The translations under genes were made by a program, and so were the position numbers. From the NCBI RefSeq assembly GCF_027595985.1, contig NC_073305.1:31458939-31522938 (forward strand): a DNA stretch of 64,000 nucleotides, in the 5' to 3' direction. Source of the stretch: Sorex araneus. Its lineage: Eukaryota > Chordata > Mammalia > Eulipotyphla > Soricidae. The notes beneath the pieces were generated by a model. It worked only from the letters and a program-made list of their open reading frames with translations. It searched no databases and had not been told where the DNA came from. Position 1 is the stretch's first letter. Every line of letters begins with the position of its first letter. This document shows positions 1 through 9,820 of the stretch, piece by piece.

Positions 1-385
1 GCAGTGAGTCTCTGAGGACTCCGACCTTTAGGGTAGTTCTAACGCCTATGTACACACATGAGCAATGCCAGCCTAACGCAGATCCCGGGATCACAAATCA
101 ACATTATGTGCCTGCAAAGGTCACTGGTGTACGTCCTGACTCTAGGGTTTCTGCCAAGAGAGTTCAGTTTGACAGTCAAGTAATATAATACTTGTGGGAA
201 GAGAGTCAATAAAAATAGGGGTGAAAGGCATCATCTCATTTCCCTAAAGGGGAAAGCAAACTGCGAGGTGGAGGCAGGGAGGCCACACAGATGTTCTATT
301 TTTATTTCCCAGATCCAGGGCCAGTGGCCATGGTTCTGTAGGGTCTGAGCGCCACCAGCAACAACCGCCAAATGGCTCTTCATAC
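1..385. other. No recognised feature
   Basis: Mixed-composition DNA before the first SINE. I see no exon, tRNA or clear repeat in it. Confidence 0.5.
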
Positions 386-396
386 GAATAACAGTG

Positions 397-576
397 GGTG
401 TTTTTTTTTTTTTTTTGGCTTTTTGGGTCACACCCAGCGATGCACAGGGATTTCTCCTGGCTCTGCACTCAGGAATTACTCCTGGCAGTGCTCGGGAGAC
501 CATACGGGATACTGGGAACCTGGGTCGGTCACGTGCAAGGCAAACGCCCTACCCACTGTGCTATCTCTCCAGCCCC
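397..576 (-). mobile_element. SOR-A SINE
   Basis: Complete copy with a T-rich tail at left and the head CTCCAGCCCC at right. The 11-bp TSD GAATAACAGTG (386-396 and 577-587) is perfect, which implies a fairly recent insertion. Confidence 0.93.
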
Positions 577-917
577 GAATAACAGTGCTCTATCTGAGAA
601 CAGTCAATGCCCTAATATTGCCCATTAGGAGGAGTCTGTAAACCATTGCTCGAAATTGCCTGCTGGCCAGCGTCAAGGATGACTCTGTTCAGCCATTAAA
701 GAACACCAAGGAGATTGTGCCATAAAATGAGAATGAGGATCACGTCAAAGAAAAGATTAGAGGATAAATTTGTCTTATCTAAATTTTCCCAGGGAAGCAT
801 GTCATAAGATTTTTCTAAGCGTATCCTTTACTTAAAGAAATTATTCTCTGTTTGGAATCACATTTTTTCCAACTATACTTCTTTATCTCAAGGCACTGAT
901 AAGATAGTAGGAAATTT

Positions 918-1020
918 TTTGAACCACACCCAGTGGTGCTCCGGCACTACTCTTGGCCTGGTGCTCAGAGATTAAGAGGAGCTGGAGATCAAAGTTGGGC
1001 CCCTTGAACACGTCTAGCAC
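918..1020 (-). mobile_element. Degenerate SOR-like SINE
   Basis: CCACACCCAGTGGTGCTC and CTCAGAGATTA match the body of a minus copy. The head is not recognisable. Confidence 0.4.
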
Positions 1021-1059
1021 ATGAGGAAATATTTTAACAAGAAAAAAAAAAGAGAGAAT

Positions 1060-1235
1060 GGGGCTGGAGAAATAGTACTGTGGGCAGGGCACTTCCCTTG
1101 CAAGCCATTGACCCAGGTTTGATCCTTGGCACCCCACATGGTCCCAAGGCTTACCGGAGTGATTCTTGATGCAGAGACAGAAGTAAACCTTTATATCACC
1201 AGGCATGGCACAAAAACAAAACCAAAACAAACAAA
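1060..1235 (+). mobile_element. SOR-A SINE, diverged
   Basis: The head GGGGCTGGAGAAATAG, a B-box-like GGTTTGATCC and an A/C-rich tail are visible. Many substitutions make this an older copy. Confidence 0.8.
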
Positions 1236-1284
1236 ATGATTAAAAGGTTAAATTTTAATCAGAAAGATTAAAAATAATTGAGGT

Positions 1285-1460
1285 GAGGCTGGAGGATAGT
1301 ACAGCGAGTAGGCATTTGCCTTGCACATGGTCAACATGGGTACGATCCCCAGCATCCCATATAGACCTCATGCAGCATCACCAGGAATAATTCCTGAGCA
1401 CAGAGCCCGGAGTCAACCCTGCTAAGTGGGACCCAAAAGCTAAATTAATTAAAATTAAAA
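1285..1460 (+). mobile_element. SOR-A SINE, diverged
   Basis: The head GAGGCTGGAGGATAGTACAG is followed by CATCCCATATAG and a body ending GTGGGACCC, then an AT-rich tail. Confidence 0.82.
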
Positions 1461-1526
1461 GTAGATAAATAAAAACAATCAAGGAGAACTTTAGTGAACT
1501 TCAGCTACTGGGGTAAAAGAAAGTCA

Positions 1527-1706
1527 GGGGCTGGAGAAATAGCACAGCGGGTAGGGCGTTTGCTTTGCACGCAGCTGACCTGGGTTCAATTCCCAGCATT
1601 CCATATAGTCCCTTGAGCACCCCAGGAGTAATTTCTGAGTGCAAAGCTAGGAGTAACCCCTGTGCATTGCCAGGTGTGACCCAAAAAAGAAAAAAAAAGT
1701 ATAAGG
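1527..1706 (+). mobile_element. SOR-A SINE
   Basis: Full-length copy bounded by a perfect 12-bp TSD AAAAGAAAGTCA (1515-1526 and 1707-1718), with an A-rich tail. Confidence 0.95.
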
Positions 1707-1780
1707 AAAAGAAAGTCAAATAGTTCAGAATTATAAAATTTTAGGGAGAAGAACTGGTGCCTGTTCTACTCGAATTCTAA

Positions 1781-1965
1781 GGCCGGAGCGATAGTACAGT
1801 GGGTAGAGTATTTGCCTTGCACACGACCGACCAGGTTCGATCCCCGGCATCCTATATGGTCCCGCAAGCACTGCCAGGAGTGAGTCCTGAGTGCAAAACC
1901 AGGAGTAACCCCTGAGCATTACCATGTGTGACCCAAAAAGCAAAAAAAATAAAAAAATAAAATAA
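1781..1965 (+). mobile_element. SOR-A SINE
   Basis: Full head GGCCGGAGCGATAGTACAG, B-box GGTTCGATCC and tail AAAATAAAATAAA. No clean TSD was found. Confidence 0.9.
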
Positions 1966-2089
1966 ATGTGTCTTGCGTTCATATATGCAGGCAAGGATTT
2001 TTTGGATTTCTAGAGTTTCATACGTGGACATAATTGGCGGTTCATCCCAGCAGTTCTAAATGGTCTTGAGGACCAAGCAATGCTGCACC

Positions 2090-2240
2090 CAAACATCTGA
2101 TGCTGCTCAGGCCCAGAGATGTGGGGGCCCCTAGTGCCACTCACCATCCATGGTGCTGGGATGGACCTTCACTTTCTGGGAATCAAACTCAGGCCCTGGA
2201 ACCACTATGCCAACATTCTGACCTGTCTTTCCAGCCCCTG
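2090..2240 (-). mobile_element. Degenerate SINE
   Basis: GGAATCAAACTCAGG and TGTCTTTCCAGCCCC recall the head half of an old minus SOR copy. Confidence 0.45.
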
Positions 2241-2384
2241 AGCATCATTTTTAATTTTCTCATTTTGGGGGTGGGGGGTCTGTGTTTCTGAGCCACCCCA
2301 GAAGACCCCAAATTAACAACCAAAACCAAACACAAGATCTTAAGGCCAGGGCTGGGGAGAATGGACAGAGCATAGGATAAACGC

Positions 2385-2510
2385 AGCTCACCCTCGTTCC
2401 ATCTGTGCTCAGGGGTTGCTCCTGGAGACACTTGGGGGGCCATCCGTGGGGCTGGGAACTGAACTGGACTCAGCCAAATGCAAGGCAAAAGATTCCTCTG
2501 TACTGTCTTT
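2385..2510 (-). mobile_element. Degenerate SOR-like SINE
   Basis: TGTGCTCAGGGGTTGCTCCTGG and GGGAACTGAACTGG keep the minus-strand SOR order. Confidence 0.5.
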
Positions 2511-2512
2511 TT

Positions 2513-2670
2513 TGTTTTTTTACTTCTTTTTGGGGATCACACCCAGCAACGCTCTGCACTGAGGAATTAATCCTGGTAGTGCTCGGGGAACCATATGGGA
2601 CGCCAGGCATCAAATCCTGATTAGCCGTGTGCAAGGCAAACACCCTCCCCACTGTACTACCATTCCGGCC
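2513..2670 (-). mobile_element. SOR-A SINE, diverged
   Basis: T-rich tail, GGGGATCACACCCAGC, ACCATATGGGACGCC and a CATTCCGGCCC head remnant are in the expected order. Confidence 0.78.
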
Positions 2671-2726
2671 CTCCTCTGTGCTGTCTCTCCAGTGCTGGAC
2701 ACAATGTCTTTTTAGAAGATGTGGTT

Positions 2727-2936
2727 ATGGGCTTGCTCCTCAAGCCGTGTTCTCCCTTGAACACATATCTCACTTGCTTGTCTAGATGTTTCTTTTCTTG
2801 CCTATTTCTACACTGGGGAAGCCTATGTTCTTTCTCTCTGTCACATGTAATTCCTCCCCTCTCTCCCCTCACATCTTTTGAAATAAATTTCAATAAAACC
2901 TGCCTTGCTTCACAAAAAAAATAAATAAAACAAAAT
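2727..2936 (+). pseudogene. Probable 3'-end retrocopy of an unknown transcript
   Basis: A 210-bp non-SINE block ends in AATAAATTTCAATAAAACC followed about 15 bases later by an A-rich tail (2913-2936), as in a reverse-transcribed mRNA 3' end. AGATGTGGTT at 2717-2726 and AGATGTGATT at 2937-2946 flank it as a 9/10 TSD. I do not recognise the source; a fragment of an LTR ending in a polyadenylation region is the alternative. Confidence 0.45.
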
Positions 2937-2946
2937 AGATGTGATT

Positions 2947-3123
2947 GGGGGGCCTGAAAGGCAGCACCTCAGGAAGGCAGTTGCCCTGCATGCAGTCACC
3001 CAGGTTCAATCCCTGGCACCCCAGATGCTCCCTGAACTCCACCAGGAGTGACGCCTGAGCACAGAGCCAGGAGTAAGCCCTGAGTACTGCAGGTGTGTCT
3101 CCCCCAGAACAAACCAACAAACA
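2947..3123 (+). mobile_element. SOR-A SINE
   Basis: Complete diverged copy with TSD AGATGTGATT (2937-2946 and 3124-3133). The left TSD copy is also the right flank of the retrocopy-like block before it. Confidence 0.85.
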
Positions 3124-3581
3124 AGATGTGATTAAGGTCTGAAGCCTACCTACTTTTGGGTTTTTAATTTTTCTTCGAAGAATCTCCTGCCCCCACATCT
3201 GGCTGTCTTGACCGGGACCCCTCGGAAGAGGGCGGGTTGAGTTTCCCTCCCTGCCCCGAGCAGAGCCCCGGCAGCCAAAGACCTCCAGAACTCAGCCACA
3301 GCCATGCTCAAGGCCACTCTCCACATGCCCGGACGAGCCTCACACATGAAGGAGCCAGCCAAGGAACCCAGGTACGCAGGACCCGGGGCTGAGATCTCCA
3401 AGCCTGCTTTGATCTGTACTGGGCCTCCTCCACCCAGATCCCCCATTTTCCAGAAGCTAGGCAGTCACACCCACAAACTGCCCCCGGGCTATGTAATCCC
3501 ATCAACAGCCAAGATCCAGAGACTATAAAACAAAGCTCCCAGATGCACCTCGAGAACTCTTATAGTCTAGTCCTCCCACTT

Positions 3582-3843
3582 GGAGAACCAGTAAAGTTAC
3601 CGAGAATAACCTACTGCACGGCAGAGCCTGGCAAGCTCTCTATGGCATATTTGATATGCCAAAAACAGTAGCAATGATGGGTCTCATTCCCCTGATCCTG
3701 AAAGAGCCTCCAATGCAGCACCGGTGGGAAAAACAAGTAAAGAGAGGCTGCTAAAATCTCAGGGCTAAGATGAATGGAGACGTTACTGGCACCCGTTCGA
3801 GCAAATTGATGAACAACGGGTTGACAGTGACAGTGATACAGTG
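3582..3843 (+). mobile_element. SOR-B SINE, long form, 5'-truncated
   Basis: SOR-B body (GGCAGAGCCTGGCAAGCTC, GATATGCCAAAAACAGTA) interrupted between the ACAGTA and ATGGAGACGTTACTGG blocks by about 95 nt. The extra module contains TCTCATTCCCCTGATCCTGA and GGCTGCTAAAATCTCAGGG. It ends GACAGTGACAGTGATACAGTG with no A-tail. The same module recurs near 57300-57380. Confidence 0.8.
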
Positions 3844-4079
3844 AATTTTTCTTTCATTTTTTTTCTTTGTAAACTTTCTTCAAACGTTTGATCTGAAGGA
3901 CTTTAAACATATAAAAGAATTTACAGAATCCTGATGTTACTCTGTTTGATAGGCCTCCGCAGTGGAACCTAGGGGCAGTGCAGGCACACGGGGCCTCCCA
4001 CAGGGGAGCTTGTGCTCTGCCTTTGCAGCCACTTCTGGCCTGGATGTTAGTTGTTTTTTCAAGAAATATTTGGAGACAG

Positions 4080-4336
4080 GGGCTGGAGCGATAGCACGTC
4101 GAGTAGGGCGTTTGCCTTGCATGCAGCTGACATGGGTTTGATTTCCAGCATCCCATATGGGTCTCCCGAGCATCGCCAGGAGTAATCCCTGAGTGCAGAG
4201 TCAGGAGTAACCCCTGAGTATCGCTGGGTATAACCCAAAAAGAAAAAAGAAAAGAAAAGAAAAGAAAAGAAAAGAAAAGAAAAGAAAAGAAAAGAAAAGA
4301 AAAGAAAAGAAAAGAAAAGAAAAGAAAAGAAAAGAA
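4080..4336 (+). mobile_element. SOR-A SINE with expanded tail
   Basis: Young copy flanked by a perfect 19-bp TSD (4061-4079 and 4337-4355). The tail has become an AAAAG pentanucleotide array. Confidence 0.96.
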
Positions 4337-4340
4337 AAGA
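4231..4340 (+). repeat. (AAAAG)n microsatellite
   Basis: About twenty nearly perfect AAAAG units, grown from the SINE tail. Confidence 0.97.
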
Positions 4341-4504
4341 AATATTTGGAGACAGACTCAAGAGAAACAAGCAAACACAGGAAATGTATCTCTCCCTGAA
4401 GCAAACACGAAGGAGAAGGAAAACGCAAATGCAGATGACATGAGTCTGATACATTTAGGGTTATCTTGGAATAAAATGCAGGTCTATAGGAAAGATGAAT
4501 CACT

Positions 4505-4690
4505 GTATTTATTTATTTTACTTTGTATTGGGGTCACATTCAGTGGTGCTCAGGGGTTACTCCTGGCTCTGCACTCAAAATTATTCCTGGCGGTGCTTGG
4601 GGGACCATATGGGATGCCAGGGATTGAACCCGGGTCGGCTGCGTGCAAGGTGAATGCCCTATCTACTGTACTATGCCTCCCTCCGGCCCC
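4505..4690 (-). mobile_element. SOR-A SINE
   Basis: Full-length copy with a perfect 16-bp TSD GGAAAGATGAATCACT (4489-4504 and 4691-4706). Confidence 0.95.
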
Positions 4691-4724
4691 GGAAAGATGA
4701 ATCACTTTCATATCTTAATGCGGT

Positions 4725-4912
4725 GGGGCTGGAGAGATAGTGCAGTGGGCATGGCACTCACCTTGCATGCAGCTGACCTGGCTCGATTCCCAGTGGCCCA
4801 TATGCTCCCTCCCACAGGAGTAATCCCTGAGCACAGAGCCAGGAATGAGGCCTGAGCACCACTGGGTGTGGCCCCCAACTCTCCTAAAAACAAAAACAAA
4901 ACAAAATACACA
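4725..4912 (+). mobile_element. SOR-A SINE, diverged
   Basis: The head GGGGCTGGAGAGATAG is intact and the body ends GGGTGTGGCCCCC before an AAAAC-rich tail. Confidence 0.85.
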
Positions 4913-4922
4913 AGATCTTCAG

Positions 4923-5155
4923 GCCAAGGCCAGGGAGGTAGTACAGAGGGTAGAATTCGTGGACTCGCCCTGACTGCAGACCCCATACCCCACGGCCTCC
5001 GGCATCACTGGGGAGAGCCTGGCGGCCCCTGGGCACTGCCAAGATGGCCCTGGTGGTTTCTGGCTCCACAAGCCAACTGAGACCCTAGCATAGAACTGCC
5101 AGCCAGGTGACCCCTGAGAGTAGGCCCCAGGACCCCCTAAGTACCTCTTGAAAGC
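4923..5155 (+). mobile_element. Possible ancient SINE
   Basis: GGCCAGGGAGGTAGTACAGAG resembles a SINE head, but the rest is too diverged to be sure. Confidence 0.3.
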
Positions 5156-5174
5156 CCCCAAAATATATTGTTTT

Positions 5175-5262
5175 GTTTGTTGTGTTTGGGAGTCACACCC
5201 AGCTGTGCTCAGGGGCTGCTCCTTACTCTGTGCTCAGGAATCACTTCTAGTGTTGGACACAG
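5175..5262 (-). mobile_element. Partial SOR-A SINE
   Basis: Only the tail-side half remains: GTCACACCCAGCTGTGCTC and TGCTCAGGAATCACTTC. Confidence 0.6.
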
Positions 5263-5559
5263 AGCGGGGCAGGAGCAACCCCATCATGCCTGGTTGCTGC
5301 TTCACGTCTTGTTCTACTTAGACCTTTTTGTCTTTCTTAAAACCCCGCTTCTCCCCCCCACACACACACCTTGGCCATCTATGAGGGAAGGACATCTGGG
5401 CTGAGAACTTGACCTTGGCAAATCATTTCATAACCGTTATCCACTGTCTATAGAAGCCACTCAGACGCAAGCAGGGTGAGCAGCCTCCAGAATGTTCTGG
5501 AAACATGTCTAGATCACCTCTCTGTACCTGCGCTTGTTTGTACTGCTTGAAATTATGTT

Positions 5560-5795
5560 TTCTTCCGAATCATGAAACTTGCTTTTTCACTTATGGTTTT
5601 TTGTTAAAATTCGTAAGTGCAGGCTATGATGGAAGCAGATGGAAGCACTGACTATAAACCCTGAGGCTTCTCCCTTGTTCAGGGTCTTGTTGGGCCTGCG
5701 TGCCTGAGAGTTTGACCCCAGCTAGCTGGCTTAATAAACCCCGCTTGTGTGTTACATTACTGGCTGAACTCTGTGTGGATTTGGAGAGGGGGAAA
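5560..5795 (+). mobile_element. Possible solo LTR fragment (ERV class I type)
   Basis: The promoter-polyadenylation order of a retroviral LTR is visible: CTATAAACC near 5651, then AATAAA near 5732 followed by CCCCGCTTGTGTGTTACATT and ACTCTGTGTGGATTTGG. No gag, pol or env coding is nearby. The 5' end and terminal TG...CA were not defined, and an old SINE piece abuts the right side. The call rests on resemblance only. Confidence 0.5.
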
Positions 5796-5799
5796 TTAT

Positions 5800-5910
5800 C
5801 AATACCAGATCCTTACACTAGCAGTGTTTGGGGACCATATGCATTGCCAGGAGCAGTCAACCACATACAAGACAAGACCCTTACCTCCCGTGCTTTCTCT
5901 GCCACCCCAA
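5800..5910 (-). mobile_element. Degenerate SOR-like SINE
   Basis: GGGGACCATATGCATTGCCAG matches the mid-body of a minus copy; both ends are eroded. Confidence 0.4.
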
Positions 5911-5984
5911 AAGATCTTACGGCAAGTCATGTATTTGGGTTTCATGGAAGAATAAATTCCCTCTTGTATAATAGTCTTTCCGCA

Positions 5985-6559
5985 CACACAGGAAAGGGCA
6001 AGAAAAGAAAAATTAATCACATTTTCTTTTCTTCACATCGAAATTCCATCTGAAATTCCAGATTCCTATTTCTTTGGTGAATTTGAAGAGGAAGAAGAAT
6101 GTGAGATTTACTCCATCTCAGTATCTACACCCTGTAGTTCCGCCGAGCAGCTGTCTCCCGCAGAGCTGTTAGCACTGCTCAGACCCTCTTTAATGTCTCT
6201 CGAGCGGAGATTCTCACGTTTGCCTCCGAGTCAGTGGATATATGTGTCAAAGTCTTGTTAGCAAAAGAGGAAAACCAACAGGAAGTAATGCCTCTGGCAT
6301 TTTCCCAATAAACTCTCCATTAGCACAGAATATTATCAAATAAGATTTGTTGTGAGTGGAAATAAAATTCATGTCCTACTCAAGAATATTCCATGTAACT
6401 ATTAGTAATAACATAAAAAATACCAGCCATGTAAATTCATGCCTGTGGTCAGGACACATTATCTAGGGCCTTCTCAAACCAGTTTGATGGATTTCCGTTC
6501 AAACTGTACTAGGCTTTATAAATCATGTTATTGAACATTTCCTCTGTTATGTCCAATAC

Positions 6560-6560
<1 letters not shown>
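5985..6560. other. Repeat-free unique stretch
   Basis: No SINE or L1 signature and no long open frame. It is one of the longer repeat-poor blocks upstream of GPD1L and a reasonable place to look for conserved non-coding sequence. Confidence 0.5.

Positions 6561-6562
<2 letters not shown>

Positions 6563-6637
<75 letters not shown>
6563..6637. repeat. (CT)n microsatellite
   Basis: About 37 uninterrupted TC units. Confidence 0.98.
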
Positions 6638-6644
<7 letters not shown>

Positions 6645-6892
6645 TATTTTGGCTCAATTTGTCAAAATTTGAAGATATTTAAAGTGGTTTCAATTACAGG
6701 AAGGTTTTCAAATATCTGTATTAATCTTATTAGATTAATTTTTATCTTAACAGGAAATTGGGGTTTTTTTTTAAGAACTTAGAATTCATTAATTTGAACT
6801 TAGATGACTCAGTGAAATTTGAGATCTGGCAAACTATGGACACTAGTCCTAAGTTTCAGAACTAAATTACAGGGCTCTGGGCGTCCACGCCG

Positions 6893-7050
6893 AGGGCTGG
6901 AGTGCTGCTTTGCCTATGGGAGGCCCAAGTTTCATCCCTGGAACTGCATGATCCTTCACACACTGTCAAATGAGTGTCCCCCGAGCACTAAGCCAGTAGT
7001 CCCTGAGCATCATCAATGTGACTGGCCCCTGCCTCCCAAATAAAAGAACA
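6893..7050 (+). mobile_element. Degenerate SINE
   Basis: GAGGGCTGGAGTGCTG, a CATCCCTGG B-box region and CCCCGAGCACTAAGCCAG follow the SOR order. Confidence 0.45.
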
Positions 7051-7057
7051 TTAATTA

Positions 7058-7190
7058 TAGGGCCCAGGGAGATGGCTCGGAGAACTGGACCACATAGCTT
7101 GCACGTGTGAGCTCTTGTTCTGATCCCAGTACCTTGTGGTCCTCCAGAACAACCATGTGTGGCTGATCCAGCAATTATTTGTTATAATTC
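7058..7190 (+). mobile_element. Degenerate tRNA-derived SINE
   Basis: GGCCCAGGGAGATGGCTCGG and a later TCTGATCCCAGTACC resemble A- and B-box regions of an old SINE. Confidence 0.4.
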
Positions 7191-7206
7191 ACACAAAAAA
7201 GTTAGT

Positions 7207-7305
7207 TCTAGGGGCTGGGGATCTAGAACATGGCCCTGTAGTAGAGCACTGGCCTTATATGTATGCGTTTCTGATGTCCTGGGTTCAATCCCTGACACTT
7301 AAAAG
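7207..7305 (+). mobile_element. Ala-SINE copy
   Basis: The unit reads GGGGCTGGGGATCTAG, then GTAGTAGAGCACTGGCC and CCTGGGTTCAATCCCTGACA. This is the layout of a tRNA-Ala-like retroposon, not of SOR. An AT-rich run follows. Confidence 0.6.
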
Positions 7306-7525
7306 AATTATTATTATCATTATTATTTTTTGTTAAGGAGTATGTGACATATAAAGAGGTAAACTGTGGCAACCTGCTAATGGAATGAACAGGGTACAAG
7401 GGCACATTTTTGCTAATAAAAGGGTGATAAAATTCTGCATTACAATCTCTGAAAGCTGTATTAGGAAAAGCCTAAAGCTTTTCAGATTCTTATGCCTTGA
7501 TTTGCACACATAGGATAAAAAAAGA

Positions 7526-7691
7526 GGGGCTGGACCAATAGTACAGCAGGTAGGGTGTTTGCCTTGTGCTTGGCCGACCCGGGTTCGATTTTCAGCATCT
7601 CATATGGTCCCCCCCCCAGCACCACCAGGAGTAAATTCTGAATGCAAAGCCAGGATCATCCCCCGTGCTTCGCTGGTTGTGACCCAAACAG

Positions 7692-7694
<3 letters not shown>
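7526..7694 (+). mobile_element. SOR-A SINE
   Basis: Head, B-box GGTTCGATTT and body ending GTTGTGACCC are present. The expected A-tail is replaced by a GA array. Confidence 0.88.

Positions 7695-7743
<49 letters not shown>
7694..7743. repeat. (GA)n microsatellite
   Basis: About 24 GA units directly continuing the SINE tail. Confidence 0.97.
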
Positions 7744-7747
<4 letters not shown>

Positions 7748-8089
7748 CCATTAAAGTGATTCATACTTAGTATGGTAGGTTTCACCAGATGCTTAACCCT
7801 AGAATAAGATTAGCAGCTCTTAAGAGAGTCATGCCACAATGCCACAGGAGTTGTTGCCATCATTATTGAATTCTTTTTTAACTCTCTCTTCTGGAATAAA
7901 GAGAGGAGAGGCATAAGAGAAGGGAAAAAAATCCCTCTGCTCTTTGGGGTTCTTTGGCTGCTAAGAAATAAATTGACAGAAGACTGGTTGATAGGAGAAA
8001 AGTTACATTAGAAGCTACTTTGAACAGAAAGGGAAGGCAGGTCTGGAACCCCAGGGAATTCTCCAGGCCAGAGTGAGCTAAGGAAGGGA

Positions 8090-8182
8090 TGGGCAGGGGT
8101 GTGGCTCAATGGCTGAGCACTTGCCTTGCTTGTATGAGGTCTTGGCTTTCAGTCCAAGCACCAAAAAAAAAAAAAAAAAAAG
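8090..8182 (+). mobile_element. Ala-SINE copy with poly(A)
   Basis: GGGGTGTGGCTCAATGGCTG, AGCACTTGCCTTGC and a weak B-box precede a 19-base A-tail, so it is a retroposed tRNA-Ala-like unit. Confidence 0.65.
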
Positions 8183-8265
8183 CCATAGTTACCATAGATG
8201 TTCAAACCTCCAATGGGAAAAAAAGGCCCACACAATTGGTTAAAAGAAAAAACAACTTAGTATTT

Positions 8266-8432
8266 GTGGATGGGGAGACAGTTCACAGGGCTGGAGAACG
8301 TATTTTGCAAACTGGAGACCTGGGTTTGATCCCCAAGACACATGGATGTCTGAGTGGGCCTCTGCCTCAAGCACTGAACCCCTGGGAGGAGCCTCTGAGC
8401 ACTGTCCAGGGGGGCTCCCAAACCATCCAAAA
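8266..8432 (+). mobile_element. Degenerate SOR-like SINE
   Basis: The recognisable stretches are CTGGGTTTGATCCCCAAGAC and CCTCTGAGCACTGTCCAGG. Confidence 0.5.
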
Positions 8433-8600
8433 ACAGGAGACAGCTCAAAGAGCCAGAGCACCTGCTTTGAGTCTTTGATTCCTGGCACCACGTGGTCCCC
8501 CAAAGACTGCCAGAAGCAACCCTTAGCACAGAGCCAGGAGTAGACCCTTAACACTGCCAGGTGTGACCCCCCCAAGCTCCCCCGCTCCCCCCCCACCCAA
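8433..8600 (+). mobile_element. Degenerate SOR-A SINE
   Basis: The body (ACAGAGCCAGGAGTAGACCC, CCAGGTGTGACCCCCCC) is clear; the head is diverged. Confidence 0.65.
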
Positions 8601-8809
8601 GTACTATATTCATTCACTCCATCCCCTCTTCACTGATTGAAAAAGAAAAAAAATAAATGAACTCATTTCCCATCTCCCTAATCCAGTGGCTCATCATCAT
8701 CTCTCTGTCTAAATCTCTGTTTCGCAGCCCCTGACTAATAACACCTTCTTTCATATTGCGGATTACACGATGTAGGCGGAAACCTTTTCTGGGGAGTCAG
8801 GCTTGGCTC

Positions 8810-8967
8810 TGAGGTCACACTTGGCAGTGCTCAGGTTTTCTCAGGGCTCTGAAACTCAGGGATCACTTCCTGGTGGTGTTTGGGGAAAGCTATGTGGTAC
8901 CAGGGATCAAACCTAGCTTGGCCACACAGCAAATGTCCTACCCACTGTACTATCTCTCCGGTCCCCT
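8810..8967 (-). mobile_element. SOR-A SINE, diverged
   Basis: GTCACACTTGGCAGTGCTC through CTGTACTATCTCTCCGGTCCC spans the whole element in order. Confidence 0.75.
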
Positions 8968-8998
8968 GGGTGCAAACGTTTTTAAAAGCATATCAAAA

Positions 8999-9168
8999 GG
9001 GGCTAGAGGGGCCGGAGCGATAGCACAGCGGGTAGGGCGTTTGCCTTGCACACGGCTGACCCGGGTTCGATCCCCGGCATCCCATATGGTCCCCCAAGCA
9101 CTGCCAGGAGTAATTCCTGAGTGCAGAATCAGGAGTAACCCCTGAGCATCGCTGGGTGTGACCCAAAA

Positions 9169-9205
<37 letters not shown>

Positions 9206-9374
9206 GCTAGAGCGATAGCACAGTGGGTAAAGCATTTTCCTTGCATGTGGCTGACCCGGGTTCGATTCCCAGCATCCCATATGGTCCCCCAAGCACCGCC
9301 AGGAGTAATTCCTGAGTGCAAAGCCAGGAGTAACCCCTGAGCATTGCCGGGAGTGACCCAACAAGAAGAAAAAA
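8999..9374 (+). mobile_element. SOR-A SINE split by another SOR-A
   Basis: The first nine bases (GGGGCTAGA, 8999-9007) are separated from the rest (9203-9374) by a second SINE. Outer TSD AAAAGCATATCA is at 8984-8995 and 9375-9386. Confidence 0.9.
9008..9198 (+). mobile_element. Nested SOR-A SINE
   Basis: Near-consensus copy inserted nine bases into another SOR-A. The 13-bp TSD AAAAGGGGCTAGA lies at 8995-9007 and 9199-9211. A long pure A-tail shows youth. Confidence 0.96.
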
Positions 9375-9393
9375 AAAAGCATATCATAAGACT

Positions 9394-9465
9394 AGGGGTG
9401 TAGCTCAGCAATGAGCACTAACCTTCCATATGTGAGGCCCTGGATTCAATTCCTGACCCTGCAGG
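9394..9465 (+). mobile_element. Ala-SINE copy
   Basis: AGGGGTGTAGCTCAGCAATG and GAGGCCCTGGATTCAATTCC align well with tRNA-Ala A and B boxes. The acceptor-stem and anticodon arms are too damaged for a functional tRNA. Confidence 0.6.
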
Positions 9466-9640
9466 ATAAAGACAGAAATGAAGGTGTATTTTGCAGTCAG
9501 CCCTTGAAGCATCACATTTACTCGCAGGGTAATGGCCTGCGTCTCCGTCAGGCTGTTGTAGGTTGTGCTCTTAGGGAGAAATGCTGAGCTGGAGTTAGAC
9601 CAGTGGTGGGTTTACTGGGGGGAGTAAAACTGCAGCCTGA

Positions 9641-9820
9641 GGGGCTGGAGAGATAGCACAGCGGGGAGGGCATTTGCCTTGCACGCGGCCAACCCAGGTT
9701 CGATTCCCAGCATCCCATATAGTCCCTTGAGCACCGCCAGGGGTAATTCCTGAGTGCAGAGCCAGGAGTAACCCCTGAGCATCGCTGGGTGTGACCCAAA
9801 AAGCAGAAAAAAAAAAAAAA
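9641..9820 (+). mobile_element. SOR-A SINE
   Basis: Full-length copy with A-tail. TSD ACTGCAGCCTGA (9629-9640) versus CCTGCAACCTGA (9821-9832). Confidence 0.93.

Noticed and set aside
9008-9080. SINE heads as functional tRNA genes
   Set aside because: A- and B-box-like blocks are present, but the acceptor stem and the rest of the cloverleaf do not fit. Each is followed by a SINE body and tail.
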